This document shows, in pieces, positions 21,487-31,573 of a stretch of 31,573 nt of DNA. The stretch lies in contig JAYMTL010000174.1 in NCBI GenBank assembly GCA_036897445.1, positions 1 through 31,573 of the forward strand. The letters run 5' to 3'. The notes under the pieces were generated by a model. It had not been told where the DNA came from and made no database searches. It saw only the letters and a program-made list of their open reading frames with translations. How positions within the stretch are numbered: the stretch's first letter is position 1; each line of letters opens with the position of its first letter. Source of the stretch: Pelargonium tetragonum (lineage: Eukaryota > Streptophyta > Magnoliopsida > Geraniales > Geraniaceae). A program made the translations under genes and the position numbers.

Positions 21487-23600
21487 AGTACTTCCATGCT
21501 GAGTCTATCATTCATAATCTGCCGTAAGTGACAAAGCAATTTATTTAGAAAGCTTCCCTTCAAATTGATTTAGGATTCAAAACCCGTTTCATTTTAATTA
21601 AAGTTAGCAAATCCACTTCTTATAGAAAAGTCCCCTTTCTTATCCGGTTAAATCTTTCCCTTTCAGTGTGTTATCCAGTAGATAAAGCAAGGTAATAGAA
21701 TTAGTAAAGTTTTTTAAGCGCTTATGTATGAACTATGTAAGATTTCGAGTAAGAAAAAAGAAGTCCTGTCTTTTTCATTTCACATAAAAAAGCCCCGTAT
21801 CTCTGTGGGAGGCATCCCCCTTTCTTTATAGTAAAAACTAGAATCTAAGTCAATCTCTGAATATCGCTTAAAGCCTTTAGAGTCTCTCCAAAAGTGCCCA
21901 GGGACAAAAAATCAGTCTCAAGTTCTTAATATCATATACAAAACCTGTATATCTAATATAAAGAACTCGAGAGTGAAGCACTTTTTAATTACGAAGTGTG
22001 AATGAAAGCTTTCCGCGTTTAATGGAACGGTTGAGTTAGTATAATTTGAGTTATTAAGACATTTTGATCTCGGGAACTTCCATTGGGCATCTGTACGAAT
22101 ATAAAAGGGGTTCAAACCTACCGTAGGCTAAAAGAGGGCCTTCTTCTAAGAGTACAAGCCTGTCAGTTTAGTTTCCTCAACTAAAAAGGGGCTCGTATGC
22201 TTTGTGTCATAGTCAATTTACGAGCAAAAGCTTCTATTAAAAAAGAGTTTATCCAGTACAAGAAATTACTAAGACGAATAGGTTGAACTTAAACTAGGTT
22301 CTTCGAAGCGGGATACTCCCTATACAGGGAAACTTGGTATCTTGTCTCCTTTTATTGATTTTCTATTATCAAATCTTCCTGAAAGCAGAAAGAAGATAAA
22401 TAAGTACTGACTCTAACACTTAGCCACTTAGCTGAAGTTATCTATTTTCAGTAATTCCCTACTCCGCTTTTCATTGTCATTTGAAAGGGTAGCCCTTTTG
22501 CAGGTAAGTTATTCTTGCACAAATCCAAAAGAATTTTTAGCTTAGAAAGGGTTCCCAAGGGGTAAAAGCGACCTATCCTGAGTCTTTTTTCTTTTTTATC
22601 TTATTGTAAATAAAAAGAAATGGAGAGGAAGTTTTAGCCGATAGGTTTTCCTTATATAATATGCAAGCTTTGATCTTTTTAACAGAATGGGAACCCTTTC
22701 AGAAACGCGCTTAAGAAGAACTTTGCTTTTAGGGCAAAGGTTAAGCTCGTATTAATTATAAGGTCTCGTTTTTTACTTCTCCATTAGCTTTTCAAGGTCT
22801 ATCTTTAAAACTCTACTATAATAGCCTTTTTTTACAGATTATATATAGCCTTCGGGATTGACTAGGAATTTTCTTTCGGATCCAGAAAGTGCCTGCTGTG
22901 GAATTCAAGTTTACTGAATCTAAATCTTTACCCCAACCTACTTTGAAAGGTAAAGGGTTCAGTCCTTTTTTAAGAAAGAATTTAACAAGTCTGAATTCCT
23001 TAGCGATAAAACCCAACTTTTTGTCCTTTTGCTTTTGTAAAAGAAATTAACAAACTCATTGCGTCCAGTTAACCCTATTTTAGTCTTTATCTTTCTATAC
23101 GGCGTATAAAAACTTTTTGGCCTCCCTATAAGAAGAAATTGGTAAAAAAAAGTTGTTTAGGAAGAATATATATAACTCTTAATATCTATAAAAATTCTAT
23201 TAAATGTCTTGGATTTAGACTTTCTGGTTAGAGTAAGGTGAAAGAGCAGTTTTATTACCTTCTACTAATTTCATTTTTGAACAAAAGCAAGAGAAAGAAA
23301 GATATTGTTACTATCCCGATTGCATACTTTACAGATAGAACCCTTATAAATAAGGTGTATCCACTAGACCCGGATATATGGACTAAGACTAATATCTGAA
23401 TTGAGTCCTTCTACATTTGATTTGAAAACCTTTTCTGTCTGGGTTTCCTATTCCTGTACTAATCTACATGTAAGCCTCTTTTAGCTATCACTACTAATCT
23501 TGAGAATCTATCTTGGACTCACGCTTATTAAATTAAGAACGTGTCAAACACTTTGGAAGGCTCTATTTACTACTTGATGTACAAAGACTTTTTAGAATTC
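21487..23600. other. gene-free stretch downstream of ccmB
   Basis: AT-rich DNA with no recognised gene. A TAAGCGCTTA palindrome is at 21715-21724. Chance-length minus-strand frames lie at 21918-22115 and 22816-23016. No obvious 3'-end hairpin directly follows ccmB. Confidence 0.55.
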
Positions 23601-23744
23601 AACTCAATCTTGACTTATAAGAAATGACTCACCTTCTACATGGGAAGCGGTTGCCATCCCGTCTTCTTCTGTTTCGGGAATACCCTGTACTAAGACGTTC
23701 TAGAAACAGGGTAATGATTCCAGAAAAAAAGGAAACCATCTGCT

Positions 23745-23760
23745 TGAGACTCTCCTTTTG
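23745..23760 (+). repeat. 16-bp word shared with 29016-29031
   Basis: TGAGACTCTCCTTTTG occurs identically at 29016-29031 on the same strand, 5.3 kb away. Flanks do not continue the match. Too long for chance in a window this size. Confidence 0.65.
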
Positions 23761-24147
23761 GAGATGAGACATTACAGAATTCCAAAAACAGAATGGACTT
23801 GGGGTGAGCCAAAGACCTTTTTGAAATTCGTACTTGAGTGAGCGATTTCTGCTCACCATGCATGGAGTTTCCATTTCCGAGCAGATACCTTAAAGTGTAA
23901 GAAATTCCTAGGTTTATTCAAAATATCAAACTCCAGTTAAACTATCAGGAAGGTTTGACTTTGAATAGACAAACAGATTCATGCAAAAAGAAATTGAGTA
24001 ATTGCGTTAGCTACGATATCTTCACAAAGGAGATAACTCTCGTGAGTCATAATATGATTTTTATGTATTCCATTTGAAAGAAGTCTTTCTCGTACAGGAC
24101 TCGTAAGTTCCTATAAGATAAATTTTGCAGAATTAGGGGAAACTTTT

Positions 24148-24531
24148 ATGAAATTGAAAGGTTTATTATCTACATTTACTTTGGTTAGAATGAAAGGTAC
24201 AAATAAAGCGAAACCCAGGCTTTTAGAAACAAGCCCCGAATTTTTTGGCTATAATATTCTTCTTAGTTTTTTTAATCTTGACCAACAGAATTTAATCATT
24301 CTCTGCTTTTTACGTACAGTGATCTTATATCTACTCAATTCCCGATTCTCTTTGAATTTAAGATTGATCTATAGTAACTTACCGCTCCTAAAAATCAAGA
24401 GCACAAGCAGGATCCTTTTTCAAACTAAGTGTCAATTGAATGAAATGCCGGATTTAACAGAAGTAACCTGGCTAGCCCATTCTAGGATATCCAAAATGAA
24501 GGAAAGTCTTCACTTCGAAAAGGGGGAGTAA
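24148..24531 (+). CDS. unrecognised 127-codon open frame
   Basis: This is an ATG-started frame of 127 codons ending in TAA. I do not recognise the product. It is basic, with an N-terminal MKLKGLLSTFTLVRMKGTNK, a leucine-rich middle around residues 42-80 (NLIILCFLRTVILYLLNSRF) that could span a membrane once, and a mixed, charged C-terminus. It matches none of the plant mitochondrial ribosomal, respiratory or ccm proteins I can recall. In DNA this AT-rich, a frame of this length somewhere in 31.5 kb is not improbable by chance (rough estimate a few tenths of an expected occurrence). The only mild support is that it lies in the patch 23.6-24.8 kb, where long frames cluster. Confidence 0.2.
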   Translation: MKLKGLLSTFTLVRMKGTNKAKPRLLETSPEFFGYNILLSFFNLDQQNLIILCFLRTVILYLLNSRFSLNLRLIYSNLPLLKIKSTSRILFQTKCQLNEMPDLTEVTWLAHSRISKMKESLHFEKGE

Positions 24532-27500
24532 ATCGTGACACGGATCTTCTTTGGATTTGGACTCATAACATAAAGAATAAAGAAAGCTTCATAGTCTTCT
24601 TTCTTTCTGAAACAAAGGAAAAGGAGACGTGGGCTCTGTCCAAGGATAGTATACTAAAAAAAGATTTTAGTTTCTCATGCTGATGGGATAAAAGAGATCT
24701 TCTGTATCTGCTTAGGTTAAGGAGTCCTCTAAGGAAGTTCAGTTTCTCGTAAAAAGCTATACTAGGAAGGGTTTCCGTCTTAGTTTTGCATTCCCTGAAA
24801 AAAGATATTTCACAAGTTTGGGATAAGAGCATGTAGACAATGTGCGTGCTAACTAGAAGCTCAAAGTACTCCTTACGTCGTTTTATAAAAGTTAGGAAGA
24901 AGTCTATAAAATAGGGATGAATCCCCCACGATTCGTTATAGGAAACTTTCTCGCCTTGTTCTAGCTTCCATGTCTGAATCTTCTTTCAGTTCCTCTATCC
25001 AATTGAGAATCTTAGTCGTCTAACTCCTATAATTTGGTATAAATAGCACGGGGGTTCCCTTACAAAAGGGCTGGCTGTTCCTTCCCCATCATTCTTGCAG
25101 GTTGCAATAAAAGGAAAGGGGTTCCCTGAAATTAAGAAATTTATAGTTTTTGGTTGATTCCCTCCCCCTTTAGGGTAAAGAGAATTTTAGGGTTTCTAAA
25201 TTTACAAGATTCAACTTCTATTAAGATTAAGCTCTGTTTGAAAAGGTACTGATTTCAGACTTCTTTAGGAAGTTCTATATCTGATATTCCCAGTTTCCGG
25301 GCCCTGAAAGTTAACAAAAGAAAGTAAGCACTCTTAGGAATGAAAAATGAAAACTCTAGTTAAAGTAGATAGAATTCCAAGGGGTTTCACAACTAATTGA
25401 GATAGAACCGATCCTTTTTTAACACCTTAAATGAAATTAGAAAGGGAACTGACTGTCTATGTAACTAGGAATTTGAGTTTGTGTAGGAATTATATACTCC
25501 AAAAGCCTCGTATCAACCTATTCACAAGATGTGAGTTCAGTCAGAGAGCTAAAGCTTGCAATTGAAGCAAAAAAATTTGGTAGGGCTAGTGAAAGTCGAA
25601 TTGATAGGAATTCTTACGCAAGATTAGTCTAACTATCGACAAGCAGAACATTAGAAAAAAGCTACTCAGAAAGTAAACTAGCAAGGGCACTTAGAGAGAG
25701 TTACACAAAATAGATACTTAGTAAAAAAAAGTCCTTTATATATCCTCTAGTATTAGTATCTCAACTCAAGAATTGGTTAGATCAAATTGAACTTACGGAT
25801 AATAAGTATAAAAATGTTAAAAACTCAAAAGATTCTTTCCATACTAACGAAGACTAAGAGAATGTTCAAAGTTTTTAACGAGGCTGCAATTCACTTATAT
25901 GGTGAGACTGGAAACTATCATTATATCATTAAGTAATAGAGAATAAGCTCGGAATTCTATAGAACGTAGACACTTTTGGAAAATCATAGAGGATCCCCTC
26001 TTTTTTAGGATTTCCTTTTACAGAGTAGAAAGTCTGGAATAATCTGGAACTCGAAACCTAGATAAAAGAAAGGAATACGAGACCTTTCACTTTGTAGCTA
26101 TAGAGCCAGCCTTTTAACAAAGAAATTTCAGGAATAAAAAGTCTTGTACTTCGCCGAAGTTATTACCTAAAAAGCCCCTTTCAGTTTTTATACCTAGAGC
26201 TTTGTCAATATTCCTATTTGGATTGCTTATATCTTAGTTACAGAGGCAGTAAGATATCTCCTTAATGGAGAGTAGGGATACACTTTTTATTTTAGATTTT
26301 ATACCGAGATTCTAGAAAAAATTCTTTGACATATTTATATCTTTTGATCATTCTTACTTTATGGATTTTAGGCAGAATACAGGGAATACAAGAGTTCAAA
26401 TACCCCACTAGACCCTTAAGAAAAGGCCCCTTTATCTATCCCTAATTCCAGAACTGAGGCAAAACTTCCTCTAAACCTTTAGAGCTTTTCGTTATTTATT
26501 ACACTTATCAGGATCAGTAAGAAAACTGCCTATACTAGTATAATGAGTTCGCTACGACTGCCCTTACCGGAAATGGCTTGACTTTAACAGTTCATTACCT
26601 CTTAACCTGGAACACCGTAAATCCAAAGCTACAAACAAAGTACATTAGCTATAAGGGTTTGAATCCACTTCTTGTTATGCCTATTACCTAGACCTAGCCT
26701 CTTCTGAGTCTCTGTACCTGTAGCTATACTCTTCTTGTTTTGGGTCTTCTTCTTAACCCACTTCTCTCAATCTTTATAACCTCAGAGCTCTTGGAGCCTT
26801 TTTTGTATTCCTTGTTTCCTTTTCTAGTAGTTAAAAGAAGATACCTAGATACGCTATAACACCCAATATCATACTCTTCTTCTATTTTCTTTTTATTTGC
26901 TCCGCTTTCTTCTTTATGGATCTACTTTTCTTATGAGTTAGATCGGCGCTAAACAGAGACTTGGATTATGGGTAAGGGTTTTAGGATTTGAAGTAGGGCG
27001 CCGGGGGTCCTTCTTTATAAGTTCGTTTTCCTTTAACCCTTTTACTTCATCTTTATTCCATTATCTAAGCCTTAAGAAATTCCACACTAGGAACACTTAG
27101 ATAATTGCAGCAACCCCTTTTGCTTTAAACTCATAAAGACCAACTGCTTTTTGTTATACCTGCGAGAAAGTCAACCCTAGCCTAGTATTATTTACTGAAC
27201 CTTTTAATAGGCTTCTATACTTCCAAGTAAGTGATTGAAGTTAACTAGAGTCAATATCCAATATTATGGGTTAGCCTTGGAAAATCCCTAGGAATCCTGC
27301 TTAGTAATAAAGAAAAGGGGGGCACCTCTAGAGAGTAAATCAATTGAATTGCCCTAATTCAGGGTCTTCCTAAAGGAATTTTTGCGGTAGTATATCCGCT
27401 AGTGGGTCGCTACGTTAACTCTAAGTCTTCTTATCCCTTCTATATTTGTTATTAGAGAGATCCTTTTTCGGTTAGGATTTGAATGATAAAGGGTCCCCTT

Positions 27501-29015
27501 GTTAAAAAATCTCAGACAAAAGAATCCACTTATATGGACTCAATTTAGTCTAATTTAGGAAGAGAGTCCCTTTCTTTATAATAGCGCAAGCCTCCCACTT
27601 TTCTTTCGTATCAATTTACGTTGCAACCTTGTTAGAATTCGTGGAGTCAACTGGTACCGTCACTTTAAACCTCAAAAGAACCCCCTTTCGGAAGCTGCCC
27701 AGTAAAGAAAGTTCTTGTAGCTAGACGGTCAAAAAAGAAAGGAATAGCGTGGATCAAGAACACCTAGCAGGATAGAGGACTCTTATTTTAGATCATTTTC
27801 GACGAATAAACAAAGCTCTTAGCTTATACTAAAACAGAAAAGAGCAGCCCTCCTTTATCTGTGAAAAACTAAAAAAACATTATCCTGGTGAACTCACATT
27901 CTTTTTTATAGATGGAGAATACGAGATTTGTTATAACTCGAGTTTAATGGACATTCATAAGGATTATCCTACGATAATGATAATAGAAGAACTAAAAAAA
28001 GAAAAAGAAAGTTCCAAGCCCAGGACTGGTTGTCTTTATTCTGCGCACTTCTTTGTTCTTTGTTATAGACCCTAATTCTTGAATAAATTAGATCTTGACC
28101 CGAGTTAAAAAAAGACTAGAAATCGAGAAGGATTAGTCAAACTATTTACTAGTCAAAGGTACAAGCTGTAGAAAAGGAAGGGAGCTAAAATTTTCTCATA
28201 TGAAAGAGTCTAAAAATGAAGAATAAGTAGTCATTACTACCACTTATTTTAGATCAAAGATTAACCGAGTACAAGTACCCCGGCACCATAAGCTTTTTAT
28301 AAAAAGAACTCCGCATAATTAATGAAATATAGTTTTCGTGAAATAGATTAGAAAATCTCATAAATTTCACCCCATATATAGAAACTTGTCTTGCCACTAT
28401 CGGCTAACCTTTTTTCAATTTGAAATGAGTCCTTAGGAATAATACCAGAGGATACATGCTAAAATGTTATATCTGGTCCTTAACCCACGCTCCTTATATG
28501 ACATCCAAAGATTACACTTTTTTAATTAGGAATTTTTTACCCTAAAAGAGAAAAAAACAAGTGTTGAGAAAATGAAGGACCTAGACTAAAGAAAAAAATT
28601 TTCATTTAACCTAAGTTATCTATATCAGATCGGAATCCCTTTCTAGTTATAGCTATAAAAAAATATGACGAAAACTTGAAGACTGGGCCTGAACGGAATA
28701 AAGCGAAATCTATTAGCAATATTTTTAGATTTTTGTTCTTCACAAATTACTGAACCTAAGCGTGTGCCTTTGACTTGAATCTGCGACACCTAAGGCTTTC
28801 ATTTCTACCAAAAATCTTCCAGAAAGAAAAAAGTCTTAAACAGAGCATAGTGCTACTCTCGATTTTACTTATTAGTTAGACCTCGTATTACAAAAGTGAC
28901 TCAAACAAGGTACTAATATAATATAAACTCTCAAACTCTTTTCTTTTTTATATACTATTCCCTTTTAGAGAAAGTCATAATCTTCGGAAAAGAGAAGGGT
29001 TAATACATTCTTTTC

Positions 29016-29031
29016 TGAGACTCTCCTTTTG
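29016..29031 (+). repeat. 16-bp word shared with 23745-23760
   Basis: Second exact copy of TGAGACTCTCCTTTTG, in AT-rich DNA without a recognisable gene. Confidence 0.65.
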
Positions 29032-31377
29032 TAGCTAAGAATAAGACCCTTACCTTAAGTGGGTTTTGGACTTTTGTACAAGAACTTTTTTTTTAAGTCC
29101 CGTTGCTCTAGCTGATTTTATAAACGAGGAACCCTTTATTAAATTTATGAAATTATTAAAGCCTTTAGAGGAATTACTAGGGTTTTTTACTAAATGTGTC
29201 AAAGACTTTAAAAAGGCAGGGTAACCCCTATCTATCATATTCTCATTTCTTATATAGTATACTAGCCTTGTTAGTTCCCGAAAACATTTTTAAGGGATTT
29301 CGGTAAGGGAGCTTCAGCGACGATACTTTGAAAGATATTTTGGCCTTTTTATTGTTCCTGAGTTTCCCTAAAATAAAACCAAGTAGTCCTTAGCTCTTCT
29401 TGAATATAAAAGTTTTTACCGAAAAATTCTTCCTTTCTCTATATAATATACAGTAACTTTGAGAGCGTTACTCATTTTAGTGCAAGTCTAGACTCAAGAA
29501 ACATAAAGACTTTCTCATAAAAAAAGGAAAACTTGAGGACACCCCTAAAGTTTCTATTCCTTTTTTCCTTTATCCAGTTTAGTATCAAAGCAGGAGCCCT
29601 CCATTTGTATAATATTTATAGTGTCTTTTAGCCCTACCCCAAAACCCGAGTTAGCCACCCCGGATCTTTAAGATTTTTATCTTCGATTTCTTCATTTTGC
29701 TTAGGTTTTTAAGAACTTTATTTACTCCAAAAAATGACACAGAATACTGAGGCTTAGTCGCGCCCCCCCTAAAGAAGGTCTATGCAATTTCCATTTCTTC
29801 ATTCCTTTTTATTACATCCTGTCCAATTGAAACTCACACCGACCCGAGCTAAATCCTTGTAAAAAGCAAAGAATAAAATCTCTATATGATATGAGTCTCA
29901 CCTACTTTTGTATTCCGCGACACCTGCAATAGCCCAAACCGCTTACTTGATTCTTTTATTACCTTGACAGCACGAGGATTCCCGTAAAAATCTATTGACT
30001 TTAGTTGAGTTCTTTATACAGAGTCTTGTCTAGAATTGGGAACTTAGAAAAACAAAACAAAGGAACAAGCAACTCTTTAGCCCTAGAATTCCACCGAATT
30101 TCTACTTGAAACTCCTTCGTAATACAGTAAAGGGTTACACCTGTAAAGTCAAGAAGAAATATCTAATTACTTAATGGCAAAGATTTGGACTAGGCTCTCC
30201 TAAAAAAGCGCATTTTACTCCCAGCTTGGTTTTTTATCCGCTTTTTCTTGTTCTTGCCTTGAGGAGTCAGCCTACCCTTAATTGCTTAGAAAAGTCCCAT
30301 CTTTAGCCTTTTTAGTTTTACCATTTCCTGTGACAAGTGCTAAACCTGAGGAACTCCCTTTCACTCTACTTATGTCTTTACTAAAATGAGAGTAGGAAAG
30401 CGTTTTATAGGGTTCTAAACTAAAGGGGTTAGTGTTCCTATATTTTATTTAAGGGATCTTCCTCTTGTCTTACTAACTATTAACACGGGAGGGCAAAAAC
30501 CTAAAAGGATTCCTTTTACCTCTTACCGACTTTAGCGATAGCGTAGGTTGATGTAAAGAAAATCTAGATATAACATAGAGAAATTCTAACAAAAAATCTT
30601 CCTTATCGGCTGATGACTTCCCTTAACATATAACATACCTGCTTTCTGGATTCACTTACCTATTAGCTATAACTGTCTTATAACCTTCTCACTATCCGAT
30701 TTTAGCTTTAAGGTAAACCCCTAGTAAAAGGCCCTAAGTGAAAAAGAACTGGACTTTCAATCTATTTCAATCTATAAGAAACTAAGAAATTCCTAAAAAA
30801 TTACCAAGCCTTAAAAGTCAAAGTAAACCCCTTTATCCAGTCATTTTTTTAAGTTTAGAAAGCTTTAAAAAGGCCCAACTTGTGACTTTACCATTTACGC
30901 AGGCTTTCTATAATTATCTTCTTTTTCCGGATTAGAAACAGACGAATAAGTTTAGACTTTTCTTCCTTATACCTGAGTTTAAGTTTAAGCTTTCTTAGGA
31001 TTTCCCTAATGACTCAAAAAGTCTCGTATATAGTCTAGTTCGAATTGTTATGGATGCTTTATTTTATAAAATTGTTCCGTATTTTTTAAGGGACAAATCC
31101 TCTAGTCTTTTGTTTTTATCGTTTCATATAAGAGGATAGAAACTTATAAGTACATAGAAGAAGTCTCTCTTACGGGAGCGTGGGAGGGAATAGGCAATTC
31201 TTCGGTATACTTACTTCTTTTATAATAACCCTAATTTGACTTCTTTCTAAATCTAAAAGGCTTGATGACTTACCTTTCTTTTTAGTATATTCTATATCTT
31301 TGTATTCTTCTTGTTTAAGATAATGACACGGGTAAGAGATGACTGATTAGCTATGATAAGGGTAACTTTTACCGGCA

Positions 31378-31390
31378 AGGTAACGAAGTT
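31378..31390 (+). repeat. AGGTAACGAAGTT element, copy 10
   Basis: Exact C/G sub-type copy near the window end. It overlaps a 7-bp inverted repeat (GAAGTTA 31385-31391, TAACTTC 31404-31410, 12-base loop). Confidence 0.75.
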
Positions 31391-31573
31391 AAAGGACTTC
31401 TGCTAACTTCATTCAAAGTTTCTGGATCAGCAAGGTCAAGGTCTCTGCTGCTTAATTTAATTAAGTAAAGAATCCATACAAATAGAAGAAAATAGGATGC
31501 GAATTGATGTTGAATTGCAATTGTTTTAACGTGTTGGAATCTCTAAATTCAAAGAGAAAGGGAACTCGAATTG

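Larger units (their letters stand above)
23600..24840. other. patch of clustered longer open frames
   Basis: Three of the window's longer frames lie together: 81 codons on the minus strand (23629-23874), 127 on the plus (24148-24531) and 89 on the minus (24563-24832). None is recognised. Sequence around 23.63-23.88 kb is more varied and less AT-rich than its neighbours. The patch may be a less decayed or more recently gained segment. Confidence 0.35.
24840..31573. other. gene-free stretch to the window end
   Basis: No gene recognised over 6.7 kb. It contains a C/T-rich block at 26680-26950, the second TGAGACTCTCCTTTTG copy, a short palindrome ACTTCG-C-CGAAGT at 26148-26160, and a C-over-G lean near the end (line 30301: 15 C, 9 G). 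From about 31.33 kb the sequence becomes less AT-rich, with one AGGTAACGAAGTT element and an overlapping inverted repeat. Confidence 0.55.

Noticed and set aside
21080-21511. A 143-codon minus-strand open frame, the longest in the window
   Set aside because: It lies entirely antisense to the ccmB homology. The + strand pieces match a known protein and this one does not, so it is a shadow.
23629-23874. An 81-codon minus-strand frame with an arginine-rich end
   Set aside because: It has no recognisable family and a length compatible with chance. It is mentioned only as part of the frame cluster.
24563-24832. An 89-codon minus-strand frame
   Set aside because: It has no recognisable family and low-complexity serine/leucine/lysine content. 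Kept only in the cluster observation.
1-31573. CRISPR array, rRNA genes, group II intron domain V, insertion sequences
   Set aside because: The dispersed 13-bp elements are irregularly spaced and on both strands, which rules out an array. None of the conserved rRNA words, domain V hairpins or transposase motifs I looked for is present.

Overview
The window reads as a stretch of plant, probably angiosperm, mitochondrial DNA that is almost empty of genes. The main evidence is one recognisable gene relic, ccmB (cytochrome c maturation protein B, the membrane subunit of the mitochondrial haem-handling ABC system), on the + strand at 20896-21486. Mitochondrial ccmB is typical of land plants, and the protein pieces here follow the angiosperm protein closely from near its first residues to its last. 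The rest is A+T-rich (about one third G+C by eye, low for a plant mitochondrion). Stop codons are dense in all six frames. I recognise no rRNA, no confident tRNA and no other gene. The species cannot be named. The diverged ccmB, its coding of residues that most plants obtain by RNA editing, the long gene-free DNA and the many short dispersed repeats suggest a lineage with a fast-evolving, expanded mitochondrial genome.

Layout: 1-5300 is gene-free and G-rich over C, with several families of diverged short repeats. 5300-9330 is AT-rich filler with one hairpin and one promoter-like word. 9330-9450 is a small G+C-richer island. 9450-13500 is AT-rich, pyrimidine-leaning filler. 13500-14290 is a C/T-rich block resembling blocks at 1.25-1.75, 16.0-16.3 and 26.7-26.95 kb. 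14290-15400 has ordinary plant-mitochondrial composition and carries an 87-bp tandem duplication inside a 65-codon reading frame. 15400-20895 is filler with a strong hairpin near 16.55 kb. 20896-21486 is ccmB. 21490-23600 is filler. 23600-24840 holds the densest cluster of longer unexplained frames (best 127 codons). 24840-31573 is filler ending in a less AT-rich stretch.

There is no operon or pathway to reconstruct. The ccmB relic keeps almost its full length and both ends but is split over several reading frames, so it is either a young pseudogene, damaged sequence, or a gene needing unusual RNA-level correction; a pseudogene is the default reading. The most distinctive unexplained signal is a dispersed 13-bp element, AGGTAAYGMARTT, with ten copies on both strands in three sub-types. 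Their central arms change in a paired way, as if a tiny hairpin were being kept.
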